A stretch of 64,000 nt of DNA from NCBI GenBank assembly GCA_023678885.1, contig CM042985.1, positions 5,506,985-5,570,984 on the forward strand. Reading direction: 5' to 3'. The notes under the pieces are model-generated. The model saw nothing but the letters and a program-made list of their open reading frames with translations. It did no database searches and was not told the DNA's origin. A program made the translations under genes and the position numbers. Shown here piece by piece: positions 55,594 to 64,000 of the stretch. Every line of letters begins with the position of its first letter. The first letter of the stretch is position 1. The stretch comes from Pogostemon cablin. Its lineage: Eukaryota; Streptophyta; Magnoliopsida; Lamiales; Lamiaceae.

Positions 55594-58500
55594 CCCCCCG
55601 TCAAGCGTTGCGTGGGGTGTAAACAAACGCAAAGTTTGGACCTCAAAAGTTCAAAAGCTGGACGAGGCAATGCTTTTGTGAAGACGTCAGCTAATTGAAG
55701 GTTAGACGGAACAAACTGAGTGCGCAACTTCCTCGAAGAGACCAACTCACGAATGAAATGACAGTCAATGTCAATATGCTTAGCACGTTTGTGAGCAACC
55801 GGATTTTGGCTTAAAAACAGTGCACTTTTGTTGTCACAAAGAAGAGTTGGAGGCATGACTGGCGGCTGATGAAGCTCAGTGAGAAGGTTACTCAACCAAA
55901 TGATTTCAGAACCGGCGTTGGCAAGAGCTCGGTATTCGGATTCACAACTAGATCGAGCCACAGTAGGCTGTTTCTTAGCACTCCATGAAACTAGATTTCC
56001 ACCCAGGAAAATGGAATAACCATAGGTTGAGCGTCGAGTTTCAATGCACCTGGCCCAATCAGCATCAGAGTATCCCACAATAGATAGGTCTGGGCGATGT
56101 GTAAAGCGAAGTCCATAATGAATCGTACCTTTCACATAGCGAAGAATACGTTTCACAGCAAGAAAGTGATCTTCAGTAGGAGACTGAAGAAACTGGCTGA
56201 CAGTGTTGACTGCAAAAGAGAGATCAGGCCTCGTAATAGTTAAATACTGTAGAGCCCCAACCAGAGATCGATAAAGAGTAGGATCAGAAAATGGAGAGCC
56301 ACTACTCTGGAGGGAAGTACCAGCGGCTAGAGGAGTCGCGACCGGCTTGCAGTCCAACATAATAGCTCGATCAAGAATGTCATGAGCGTATTTTGCCTGT
56401 CCCACAAAAAAACCATCGGACGAATGAGAAACCTCAAGCCCCAGAAAATAGTTCAGCGAACCAAGATCTTTTATAGCAAATTCCACGTGTGTACGGTCGA
56501 TGAACTGCCGAAGAAGATTGTTATCATTCCCTGTCAAAATGATATCATCCACGTATAAAAGAAGATATAGGAGGGATCCTCCCCTTCGGAGACAAAACAG
56601 AGAGGAGTCAGATTGAGTTTGGTGGAAACCCAAAGTCTTCAGATAAGTGCTGAATCTTTGAAACCAAGCCAGAGGGGCCTGACGAAGACCATACAAGGCC
56701 TTCTTGAGGCGGCAAACATGAGTTGGTCTACGTGGATCGACAAAGCCGGGTGGCTGAGCCATGTATACAGGTTCTGTCAGAATTCCATTTAGGAATGCAT
56801 TCTTAACATCCAATTGATGAAGTGACCATCTGTAGTGCACAGCTAGAGCGAGAACGGTGCGAACAGTGGTTGCCTTGACAACAGGGCTGAAGGTTTGATG
56901 AAAATCGGAGCCAGGAACCTGAGTGAAACCCTGAGCGACAAGGCGAGCCTTATGACGCTCAACAGAACCATCTGACCGAAATTTAGTTCGAAACACCCAT
57001 TTGGAGCCAACAATGTTAGTGGCGGGAGGTTGTGGCACCAAATCCCAAGTTTGATTTTGTATAAGCGCATCAAATTCCTCTTGCATAGCAGCCATCCAGT
57101 GTGGAAACTTAGATGCTGATTTGAAACCACGAGGCTCAGAAGTGGTGGCAAGAGAGGCGAGTAAGGCTGTTGAAGCAAGATCAACAGGGTATCTTGGTTT
57201 GAAGATGCCTGCCTTAGACCGAGTGATCATGCGATGAGTAGGCACAGGAGGCGCCTGAGGTGCAGGTGGTATAGGATGGATGACAGGTGCTGGTTCATCT
57301 ATTTGGGGAGGAGCATGATATGGTAGTGTATCATTGACAAGTGGTGGCGGTGAGGCAGGCAATGGTGGTTCCTCAACTGGGGCAGGATGAGGAGGCTCCA
57401 AAACTACATCTGGTTCTGGATAGAGATGGCGAGCCACAGACTGAGTAGATAACTTGGTATCTGAAGCAGTAGCAACCGGCAGTGACCCTGGTTCTAAGAA
57501 GCTGGAGATAGAAAGATCATGAGCAGCAGCTGAGACTTTCCCAGTGAAAGGATAATTCTGTTCATCAAATTGCGCATGGCGAGTAATGAAGATGCGCGCG
57601 GAAGAAGGATCGAAACAACGAAACCCCTTGTAAGAACTGCTATAACCCAGAAATATACAAGGTCGACTGCGAGGAGACAACTTGTTTTCTGCGTAGTCAC
57701 GCAGAAAAGGAAAAACCCTGCAACCAAAAGGTTTGAAGATAGCATAATTTGGAGCGCAATGAAATAATAATTCATAAGGAGATGTGTTGTCCAATATGGT
57801 TGACGGAAGCCGATTGATGACATAAACAGCAGTGCTGAAAGCCTCAAACCATAGAGAAGAAGGAGCAGAGGCATGGAACAACATTGAAAGACCTGTTTCA
57901 GTGATGTGCCTATGTTTTCGCTCAGCTCGACCATTCTGTTGTGGAGTATATGGACATGAGATTCGGTGGAAGATCCCATGACTTAACAAAAAATCAGACA
58001 TCCTCTTGTTTGTAAATTCTGTGCCCCCATCAGACTGAAACACTTTTATAGCACGCGAAAATTGCGTACAAACAAAGGTATGGAAACAAACAAAAACCTC
58101 AAAAAATTCTGATTTGGTACGCAAGGGATAAATCCATGAAAACCGAGAATAATCATCCACAAACAAAGCATAATAACGATAACCAGCAGAAGAAGTAACA
58201 GGTGATGGCCCCCATAAATCACAGTGCACCATATCAAGAACAAAAGAAGCACGTTTATCATTCAAAGGGAATGGTAATTTCTTGATTTTTGCTAATTGGC
58301 AAGGTGAGCAAACAGTAGGACTGGGTAATAAAGATGTAACAGATAAATGTCCTTGTTTATTTAACAATGAAATAGTTTTAAAAGACACATGTCCAAGGCG
58401 TAAATGCCATAAATCAAAACTAGCTGTTAAGGCAGTAGGATGCAAAGCAGCAATGAGAGCGGAGCTTTTATCACACTTGTCAAGCACATAAAGTCCATTT

Positions 58501-59777
58501 TCACATTTTCCCTGAGCCAGTACTTCCTTTGTCAACGGATTCTGAATTGTAAAACAATTATTAGTAAATAAGACCTCAACATTTGAATCCGTAGTAAGTT
58601 TGCTGATGGAAACCAAGTTCTTAGTAAGATTTGGAACAACCAAGACATCCAATAAGTCAAGATTACGACATATACGACCGGATCCAATGTGAGAAATAGG
58701 GATATTTTCACCACTACCAACAACAACGGAACCCTTACCGGAATACGGGGCGAGCGAGTCCAACTGAGCGGGCTGATTCGTCATGTGAGCCGTCGCGCCG
58801 GAGTCGACATACCAGTCCGAGTGTGGAGCGGCATCACTGACGTTGCAGGCTGCCGAGAAGGCCTGAGCAAGATGGGCAGCCTGCTGGTTCACGTTGCTGG
58901 TAGGTCGAGCAGCCTGCTGCAAGTCCAGAAATAGTCGACATTGATCAGCGTAGTGTTCTCCCCTGCATAGCTGACACCGGGGAGTGAAATTTCGTCGCCC
59001 ACCCTGCCTCCCTCCACCACCGCGCTGCTGTGACCCAGAACGGCCACCACCACCTCCACGATACCGAGCATTAGAGGAGCCACGACCAACACCAGTGGGA
59101 TTGATGGAGGCAGTGAAGGCAACGGGTGCAGCTGGAGGGCCCTCCATGGCGCGACTCATGTGCTCGAATTGAACGGCCTGGTGGAGCAATTCGCGGAACG
59201 GAGGTACAGGGCTCATGGACAACCTTGTATCTGCAAAATTGGAGAAAACATGACCAAGCCCACGAAGAAACCAGTGGCTCTTTTCTCCTTCATCAATAGA
59301 TCGTTGTATCGCCGAGAGTTGATCACAAATCGCCTTGAATTTCCGTCCATACTCAGCGACGGGCAGATCATTGCGTCTCAAGGAGAGGAGCTCCTCCTTG
59401 AGTTGATTCGCACGAGAGGCCGATGCGTGGGCAAACGCCGACTCCAGGGCGAGCCAGGCTGAGCGGAAAGAGCCACAATCCAACACCTCCGCCATTGCTT
59501 CCGGATCGAGTGTTGCGTACAACACACCAAGCAACTTCTGCTCTCGCAGAAACCACGCTGAATAGAGGGGGTTGGGAACGTCGGCACCTGCATCGTTGTG
59601 GATCGTTTTTGGGGGAGCAACGACAGTGCCTTCAACGACGTCCAAAAACTCAAAAGTGGCGGCCATGGAAAAGAATTGACGACGCCACATAAGGTAGGTG
59701 GAAGAGGATAACTTAATCTGCACCAGATTGATCATCGCGGTGGTTTGGGAGGAAGAAGAGATTTGGGCAGCCGCCAT
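55578..59777 (-). CDS. Copia gag-pol polyprotein, intact
   Basis: The frame is 1399 residues from ATG 59777 (MAAAQISSSS); it is open 20 codons upstream but without an earlier ATG. Domains in order: gag; zinc knuckle CQLCRGEHYADQC (268-280, with three instead of four residues between the second Cys and His); aspartic protease DSGA at 325; GAG-pre-integrase LWHLRLGH and CSPCQ near 456-493; integrase D520, D583, E619; Pro-rich spacer 795-845; RT with QLDVKNAFLNG and YVDD at 1075-1078; RNase H with YSDADW and the KHIDIDCHFIREL tail. All catalytic residues I can check are present. The frame passes through the polypurine tract and ends 16 bases inside the LTR. Confidence 0.95.
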   Translation of the reverse strand: MAAAQISSSSQTTAMINLVQIKLSSSTYLMWRRQFFSMAATFEFLDVVEGTVVAPPKTIHNDAGADVPNPLYSAWFLREQKLLGVLYATLDPEAMAEVLDCGSFRSAWLALESAFAHASASRANQLKEELLSLRRNDLPVAEYGRKFKAICDQLSAIQRSIDEGEKSHWFLRGLGHVFSNFADTRLSMSPVPPFRELLHQAVQFEHMSRAMEGPPAAPVAFTASINPTGVGRGSSNARYRGGGGGRSGSQQRGGGGRQGGRRNFTPRCQLCRGEHYADQCRLFLDLQQAARPTSNVNQQAAHLAQAFSAACNVSDAAPHSDWYVDSGATAHMTNQPAQLDSLAPYSGKGSVVVGSGENIPISHIGSGRICRNLDLLDVLVVPNLTKNLVSISKLTTDSNVEVLFTNNCFTIQNPLTKEVLAQGKCENGLYVLDKCDKSSALIAALHPTALTASFDLWHLRLGHVSFKTISLLNKQGHLSVTSLLPSPTVCSPCQLAKIKKLPFPLNDKRASFVLDMVHCDLWGPSPVTSSAGYRYYALFVDDYSRFSWIYPLRTKSEFFEVFVCFHTFVCTQFSRAIKVFQSDGGTEFTNKRMSDFLLSHGIFHRISCPYTPQQNGRAERKHRHITETGLSMLFHASAPSSLWFEAFSTAVYVINRLPSTILDNTSPYELLFHCAPNYAIFKPFGCRVFPFLRDYAENKLSPRSRPCIFLGYSSSYKGFRCFDPSSARIFITRHAQFDEQNYPFTGKVSAAAHDLSISSFLEPGSLPVATASDTKLSTQSVARHLYPEPDVVLEPPHPAPVEEPPLPASPPPLVNDTLPYHAPPQIDEPAPVIHPIPPAPQAPPVPTHRMITRSKAGIFKPRYPVDLASTALLASLATTSEPRGFKSASKFPHWMAAMQEEFDALIQNQTWDLVPQPPATNIVGSKWVFRTKFRSDGSVERHKARLVAQGFTQVPGSDFHQTFSPVVKATTVRTVLALAVHYRWSLHQLDVKNAFLNGILTEPVYMAQPPGFVDPRRPTHVCRLKKALYGLRQAPLAWFQRFSTYLKTLGFHQTQSDSSLFCLRRGGSLLYLLLYVDDIILTGNDNNLLRQFIDRTHVEFAIKDLGSLNYFLGLEVSHSSDGFFVGQAKYAHDILDRAIMLDCKPVATPLAAGTSLQSSGSPFSDPTLYRSLVGALQYLTITRPDLSFAVNTVSQFLQSPTEDHFLAVKRILRYVKGTIHYGLRFTHRPDLSIVGYSDADWARCIETRRSTYGYSIFLGGNLVSWSAKKQPTVARSSCESEYRALANAGSEIIWLSNLLTELHQPPVMPPTLLCDNKSALFLSQNPVAHKRAKHIDIDCHFIRELVSSRKLRTQFVPSNLQLADVFTKALPRPAFELLRSKLCVCLHPTQRLTGGNRSK
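55594..55602 (-). other. Polypurine tract of the recent Copia element
   Basis: The minus strand reads GACGGGGGG against the LTR start TAATAGG. The tract is translated as part of the polyprotein C-terminus. Confidence 0.75.
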
Positions 59778-59837
59778 GATCAGAAGAAAGAACGAGGGAG
59801 AAGAGGGAGAGAGAAGAGTAGGGTTTCGGTGTATCAA

Positions 59838-59847
59838 GCTGATACCA
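59838..59847 (-). other. Primer binding site of the recent Copia element
   Basis: The minus strand reads TGGTATCAGC directly after the LTR, matching initiator tRNA-Met complementarity for eight bases. No spacer separates it from the LTR. Confidence 0.85.
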
Positions 59848-60011
59848 TGTGAAGAATCGAGATTAGGAATAATCTCACCGTGATTTGGTGAGGAGTGTTT
59901 TACATGTATATATAGGATATTGTTACAACAAGATCCACAATTTGTGGATACAAAAAAGGTAAATGTACAAAGAATTAAAATCCTATAATTACTCCTTATT
60001 TACTCCTATTA
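59848..60011 (-). repeat. 5' LTR of the recent Copia element
   Basis: 164 bp, matching 55430-55593 base for base by eye. In MYB orientation its first bases are read as coding sequence after the MYB glycine codon, up to TAA at 59989-59991. Confidence 0.93.
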
Positions 60012-60012
60012 A

Positions 60013-60699
60013 CCCATCCCAGAGAGATATATCCCACATGCTGGGAGTCTCATCTCCAGAGCACCATCCTGGACTGTAAAGATCATAGCTCCACGGCCTG
60101 TCTTTAGGATCAACATTCGACATCCACTCTGTCAGTCTTGTTTCATAAGGTGACCGTGTTAGAGAATGATCCAAGGGTCCTGATGAAATGTCATCCTTGA
60201 TTGAGAACCACTGATCGTCGTTGCTTGAGCATGGACTGGTCATCTCAAGTTCCATCCTCGACAAACTACTACCACTATTGTTTGTGGTGCTGTTGAAGCA
60301 TTCTGTGCATGTAAACTCAATCTTTATTGACACTACTTTTCATTCATAAAAACAAGAATTTGTTTGTTTTTATTGTTTTGGCTGTTTACCTTTCTTCTTC
60401 AAGTAGCTTCTCCAATAGTTCTTTATCTCGTTGTCTGTTCTTCCAGGCAATCTCCGTGCAATCTTGGACCATCTAACACGAAACACACCTCGTGTATATA
60501 TATATATAATTTTTTTTCCTTTGCATGAAAATATAGATACATAAAACAAAATCATCATTAGATGATTACCTGTTACCCCATTTCTCATGGAGTTCAACAA
60601 TGATTCTCTCTTCGTCTGCAGATATGTTGCCGTGCTTCAGATTGGGACGGAGGTAGTTCATCCATCGTAGCCTACAGCTCTTGCCACTCCTCCTCAGAC
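60013..60699 (-). CDS. R2R3-MYB transcription factor, exons 2-4, stop codon hit by Copia
   Basis: Minus-strand exons 60699-60570 (130 bp, the classic R2R3-MYB second exon length), 60472-60390 and 60302-60013 join in frame with GT-AG introns. They encode the end of R2 (GLRRSGKSCRLRWMNYL, joined in a split Gly codon) and all of R3 (HGNISADEERIIVELHEKWG ... WSKIARRLPGRTDNEIKNYW), then an acidic Ser/Trp-rich tail ending WDISLWDG. The DNA-binding residues look intact. R3 resembles the MYB27/MYB48/MYB59 group; I cannot place it more precisely. Exon 1, with the start and first half of R2, must lie beyond the right edge. The native TAA is split by the Copia insertion, so the present frame continues as LIGVNKE to a stop at 59989. 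Whether the gene is still expressed normally is unknown. Confidence 0.85.
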
Positions 60700-60768
60700 C
60701 TATAAAATGAAATAAACTCAAAAATCCATTGAAGATATGATGATCATTCAAGAAAATGAACCTGATGC

Positions 60769-62737
60769 TGTAACACCCCATTTTTTTTTTCCTTTTTTTT
60801 TTTTTAATCAAATAAGAGTTCGCAGAATTCAAGTTTCCTTGAACCATTTGAAAAGGGTATAACTAATGTGTATTTTAAAAGTTTATGTGAATTTCCGAAA
60901 TTAAAGAATGAACAAATTAATGTGGAGTTAGTCCTAAGTTTTCAACAACTTCAGACAAATTATTCAAGTAGGAGAATTTAAATAATAATCCACCAACTAC
61001 CTCAAGTCAAACATACTGAACATGCAATATCTCATGCAACTTATAAAATGTAACAAGAACAAATTTGTAGCAGAGGTGAACTTTACTACCTGTAACACTC
61101 TCAACTAAACTCAAGTGATACCACTATCCTATATCACGTGCACACCTGCGAATCTAGCATATTTAAAATTTGGACTCTGCAACTTTTTTAACTATGAAGT
61201 CAAACTTAATAAAACAAGAGTTTCATTCTACTTTAAAACACTACTGCCAACTCAAACCATTAAATTCTAATTTAGTTATTAAGTAGAACGTGGCAAACTA
61301 AGTAAACAAACCATACCAGAACTCTTGCCCGAAGCCACCTTTTTGAACCATTGCACTACTAATTCTGTTAACCATTACGGACCTAAGAATAATTCGAGTT
61401 GGCATGAACACTTGCACCACTATAATAAATTCAATAATAGAAGAAGGAAGTTAACCAATTTTTAAAAAGTCTCAAGTTTTATTCCTCTGAAACAACATAA
61501 AACACATGCTGCAAGATCACAAAATTACTCCATCAGCAAGGACAGAATGAATTCCAGAACACTAGACAAAACCAGACTATTCAAATGCAACCGTGGTGTA
61601 GCTATTTCAATGTAAATATCCAAATAAAAATAGGGAAGTTTGCAGCACAAAAATAGCTGCGATAAATTGAAGTTTTTCATTATTAAGTCTCCTCGCTCGC
61701 ACTCCCCGCTCGTACGCTTTCGCCGCGCTTAAACTGCGATAAAACAATTATCGGGGTGAGCAACCACACGCTCAGTGACGATAATAATCATACTTACTCG
61801 CATCCAATATTTCATGCATGAGAATTAAGATTTTCACTTACAATACCATACTTTTCATGTCAAAATAAGGCACCCTTATCCGTGTAACTTTACGATATCG
61901 CGATACGTTGGTAAGGCACCCTACATGGCCCATACCCATGCTATGGTATAGCACTATGAAAGCCCATACCCATGCTATACATGACTTCAAACAGTTCAAG
62001 TATGATCACAGACTTACAGTGTGATAACAAATTCAATTCATTCCAATTATCACATACGAAATCATTAAACACACATAAGAATGATAAGAATCCCCACCTT
62101 TTACCGTGTGAGTCTAAGTTCGATTATCAAACGTCTCGATCTGCGTTCTCTTCAAAACCTATTCAAACATGACTGATCGTTACATATAGCCATACTACTA
62201 TCGAAAATAAAGAAAGTAATCTGCATAGTTTGTCAGTGTTGCAGACTAAGAATAGTAGGGTTAGGGTTTTTAGGTTTGAAGCAGTAAAGGAAGAAAGGAA
62301 CAAGTTTTCTGGTTCTCCATAATGATCGAAAGAAGTAGACAGAAAGGAGAAGAAAAGAGAAGAGAAAGAAAAGAGAAAATTTTACATCTCTCTCCGTTTG
62401 CAGAATCCTTGAAGCGAAGTCAAAGTGTTTAGAGAATAAGGAAGGTTTTGGACTATATTCTCACGGCTGGTTGAAGATAATTGCGTGTATCTCTTCGTAG
62501 GATTTAACAAACTTTCCGAAGATGATGGAGTTGATAAGTGGAAGATACTATCTTCCTCAATGGATAAGGAGATCAAAATTTATATTTCTTGGGGATTAAG
62601 GTATCTAATATCAGTTCCTATTTTGAATTCACGGCTGACATAAGAGGATGATGGGCTGGGTTTATGTGGGCTTCAAAGAGATGAAAACAGTGGGCTTTGA
62701 TGATTTTGGGCCATGGTTAAAATTTACGGGTGTTACA
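60769..62737 (-). repeat. 3' LTR of a Tekay/Del-type Gypsy element in MYB intron 1
   Basis: 1969 bp with TGTAACACCC / GGGTGTTACA ends. The purine tract AGGAGGGTAGGA abuts its right edge on the minus strand, so the element is in minus orientation and this is its 3' LTR. GATGC at 60764-60768 is the candidate left target duplication; its partner is outside the window. The LTR contains no gene; open stretches such as 61972-62172 are incidental. Confidence 0.85.
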
Positions 62738-62749
62738 TCCTACCCTCCT
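62738..62749 (-). other. Polypurine tract of the Tekay/Del-type element
   Basis: The minus strand reads AGGAGGGTAGGA directly before TGTAACACCC. This layout is typical of the Del/Tekay chromovirus branch. Confidence 0.8.
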
Positions 62750-62773
62750 AATAAAAATTTCGTCCTCGAAATT

Positions 62774-64000
62774 TCATAATGATATAAATATCTTACCCGT
62801 AATGAAAGAGGGGTATTTCGCTTGAATTTCTTCCTCTCTTTTCCATGTAGCTTCATCTTCGGTGTGTCGACTCCATTGAACTTTGATGAGTGGCACATCA
62901 TGATTTCGGATCTTTTGTATCTTTCGATCCAAAATGGACACAGGTACTTCTTCATATGTCAGGTCCTTGCCAATCTTTAACGTCGAAAAATTCACAACAT
63001 GATTAGGATCATGAACATATTTCCTCAACATCGAAATGTGGAAAACGTTATGCACGGAAGATAACTCCGGTGGCAAAGCCAAACGATAGGCTAGGTCCCC
63101 AACTCTACCAAGAATTTGAAATGGACCAACGAAACGAGGTCTAAGCTTTTCTCTTCTTCCAAATCGTATGACCCCCTTTGTGGGAGCCACCTTCAAAAAG
63201 ACATGGTCTCCGACTTCAAAATGTAAATCCTTTCTTCTTTGGTCAGCATACGACTTTTGTCTGTCTTGAGCAGTCTTGATTATTTCTCGAATAATTTTGA
63301 CTTTGTCCACTGCTTCCTCTATTATCTTGGGGCCTAGAACAGCCTTCTCACCAACATCATCCCAATATAATGGTGATCTACACTTCCTTCCATAGAGAGC
63401 CTCGTAAGGTGCCATTTTGCTTGATAGCTATTATTGTAAGCAAACTCAACAAGAGGTAGGAACTTCTCCCATGTTTCACTCATGTCAAGTGTGCAGGCTC
63501 TTAACATGTCTTCCAAAATCTGGATTGTTCTCTCGGATTGTCCATCAGTTTGTGGGTGATAAGCTGTGCTGAAATTCAGTTTGGTTCCCATCGCCTTTTG
63601 CAGACTTACCCAAAATCTTGAAGTGAAACGCGTATCTCTATCAGACACTATCGACATTGGTACGCCATGTAGTCTCACTATCTCTTGAATGTACAATTGT
63701 GCAAACTGCTCTATCTTGAATGTCATCTTGACAGGCAAGAAGTGAGCTGACTTAGTCAATCGATCAACGATGACCCATATGGCAGGATTTCCCTTTGAAG
63801 ACCTTGGTAGTCCCACGACAAAATCCATGGCGATTTGCTCCCATTTCCACTCGGGGATCTCGAGTGGTTTAAGCTTTCCGGCTGGTCGCTGATGTTCAAT
63901 TTTAACTTGTTGGCAGGTTAAACACCTTTCTACAAAATATCCAATATCTCTCTTCATGCTCCTCCACCAGAATCTTTCCTTCAAGTCATGGTACATTTTT
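62774..64000 (-). pseudogene. Gypsy pol 3' part (integrase and chromodomain), frameshifted
   Basis: From the window edge to about 63425 the minus strand encodes integrase: zinc-finger end CLTCQQVK, catalytic D (AMDFVVGLP), D (VSDRDTRF) and E (QTDGQSERTIQ). The conserved continuation, starting MAPYEALYGRKCRSPLYWDD, lies in another frame from about 63415 to 62774. A frameshift at roughly 63416-63424 (near AYNNSYQA) therefore splits the protein. The second part carries the integrase C-terminal module (LRPRFVGPFQILGRVGDLAYRL) and a chromodomain-like end (VQWSRHTEDEATWKREEEI). This identifies a chromovirus. RT and gag should lie right of the window. Confidence 0.88.

Larger units (their letters stand above)
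55430..60011 (-). mobile_element. Recent intact Ty1/Copia element (Ale/Retrofit-like)
   Basis: 4582 bp with two 164-bp LTRs that are identical by eye, flanked by the 5-bp duplication ACCCA (55425-55429 and 60012-60016). The interior has one intact polyprotein frame. In element orientation the LTR runs TA...CA rather than TG...CA. Very short LTRs and a single frame of about 1400 codons fit the Ale/Retrofit group. Identical LTRs, an intact frame and a perfect duplication point to a very recent insertion that may still be mobile. Confidence 0.95.

Noticed and set aside
59777..59837. Copia frame extended 20 codons upstream of ATG 59777
   Set aside because: The extension has no ATG and covers the primer binding region; the first ATG gives the usual gag start.

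Overview
This is nuclear DNA of a flowering plant. The protein-coding genes are intron-rich with GT-AG boundaries, and the mobile elements are typical plant types: Athila-type and Tekay/Del-type Ty3/Gypsy, Ty1/Copia, LINE debris, and Stowaway-, Tourist-, hAT- and Mutator-like MITEs. The host proteins look like those of a eudicot, perhaps an asterid, but the sequence alone does not name the species.

The left half (1-30646) is one tandem retrotransposon array: LTR - internal - LTR - internal - LTR of an Athila-type Gypsy element. The first LTR is cut by the window edge. The upstream gag-pol (1257-7001) has one in-frame stop; the downstream copy (18965-24709) is open. Both internal regions carry the same nested Copia insertion at the same base. 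It is complete (7691-15819, target duplication GTTGT) in the first copy and truncated at a chimeric junction in the second.

The middle (30647-55424) is AT-rich gene space with small transposons. It holds a CHY/RING zinc-finger E3 ligase gene (35935-38379, +, 12 coding exons), an alpha-carbonic anhydrase gene (38791-40167, -, 7 exons), a candidate small secreted protein gene (43445-43687, +), and a PMR6-like pectate lyase gene with a probable GPI-anchor signal (51121-54701, +, 4 exons, apparently with a GC-AG first intron). Four MITEs at 32959, 46225, 50438 and 51835 each have an exact 9-bp target duplication. They share a GTGC(A/G)CCCGGG block 13 nt from the end, with one divergent exception, and look like a Mutator-type family.

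The right end is an R2R3-MYB gene on the minus strand that has been hit twice. A fresh 4582-bp Copia element (55430-60011, LTRs identical by eye, intact polyprotein, non-canonical LTR termini) sits exactly in the MYB stop codon, so the reading frame now ends seven residues later inside the LTR. A Tekay/Del-type Gypsy element (60769 to beyond the window) lies in MYB intron 1, about 70 bp from the splice acceptor; MYB exon 1 should lie beyond the right edge.

Exons were assembled by eye from splice consensus, reading-frame continuity and family knowledge. No database search was possible.
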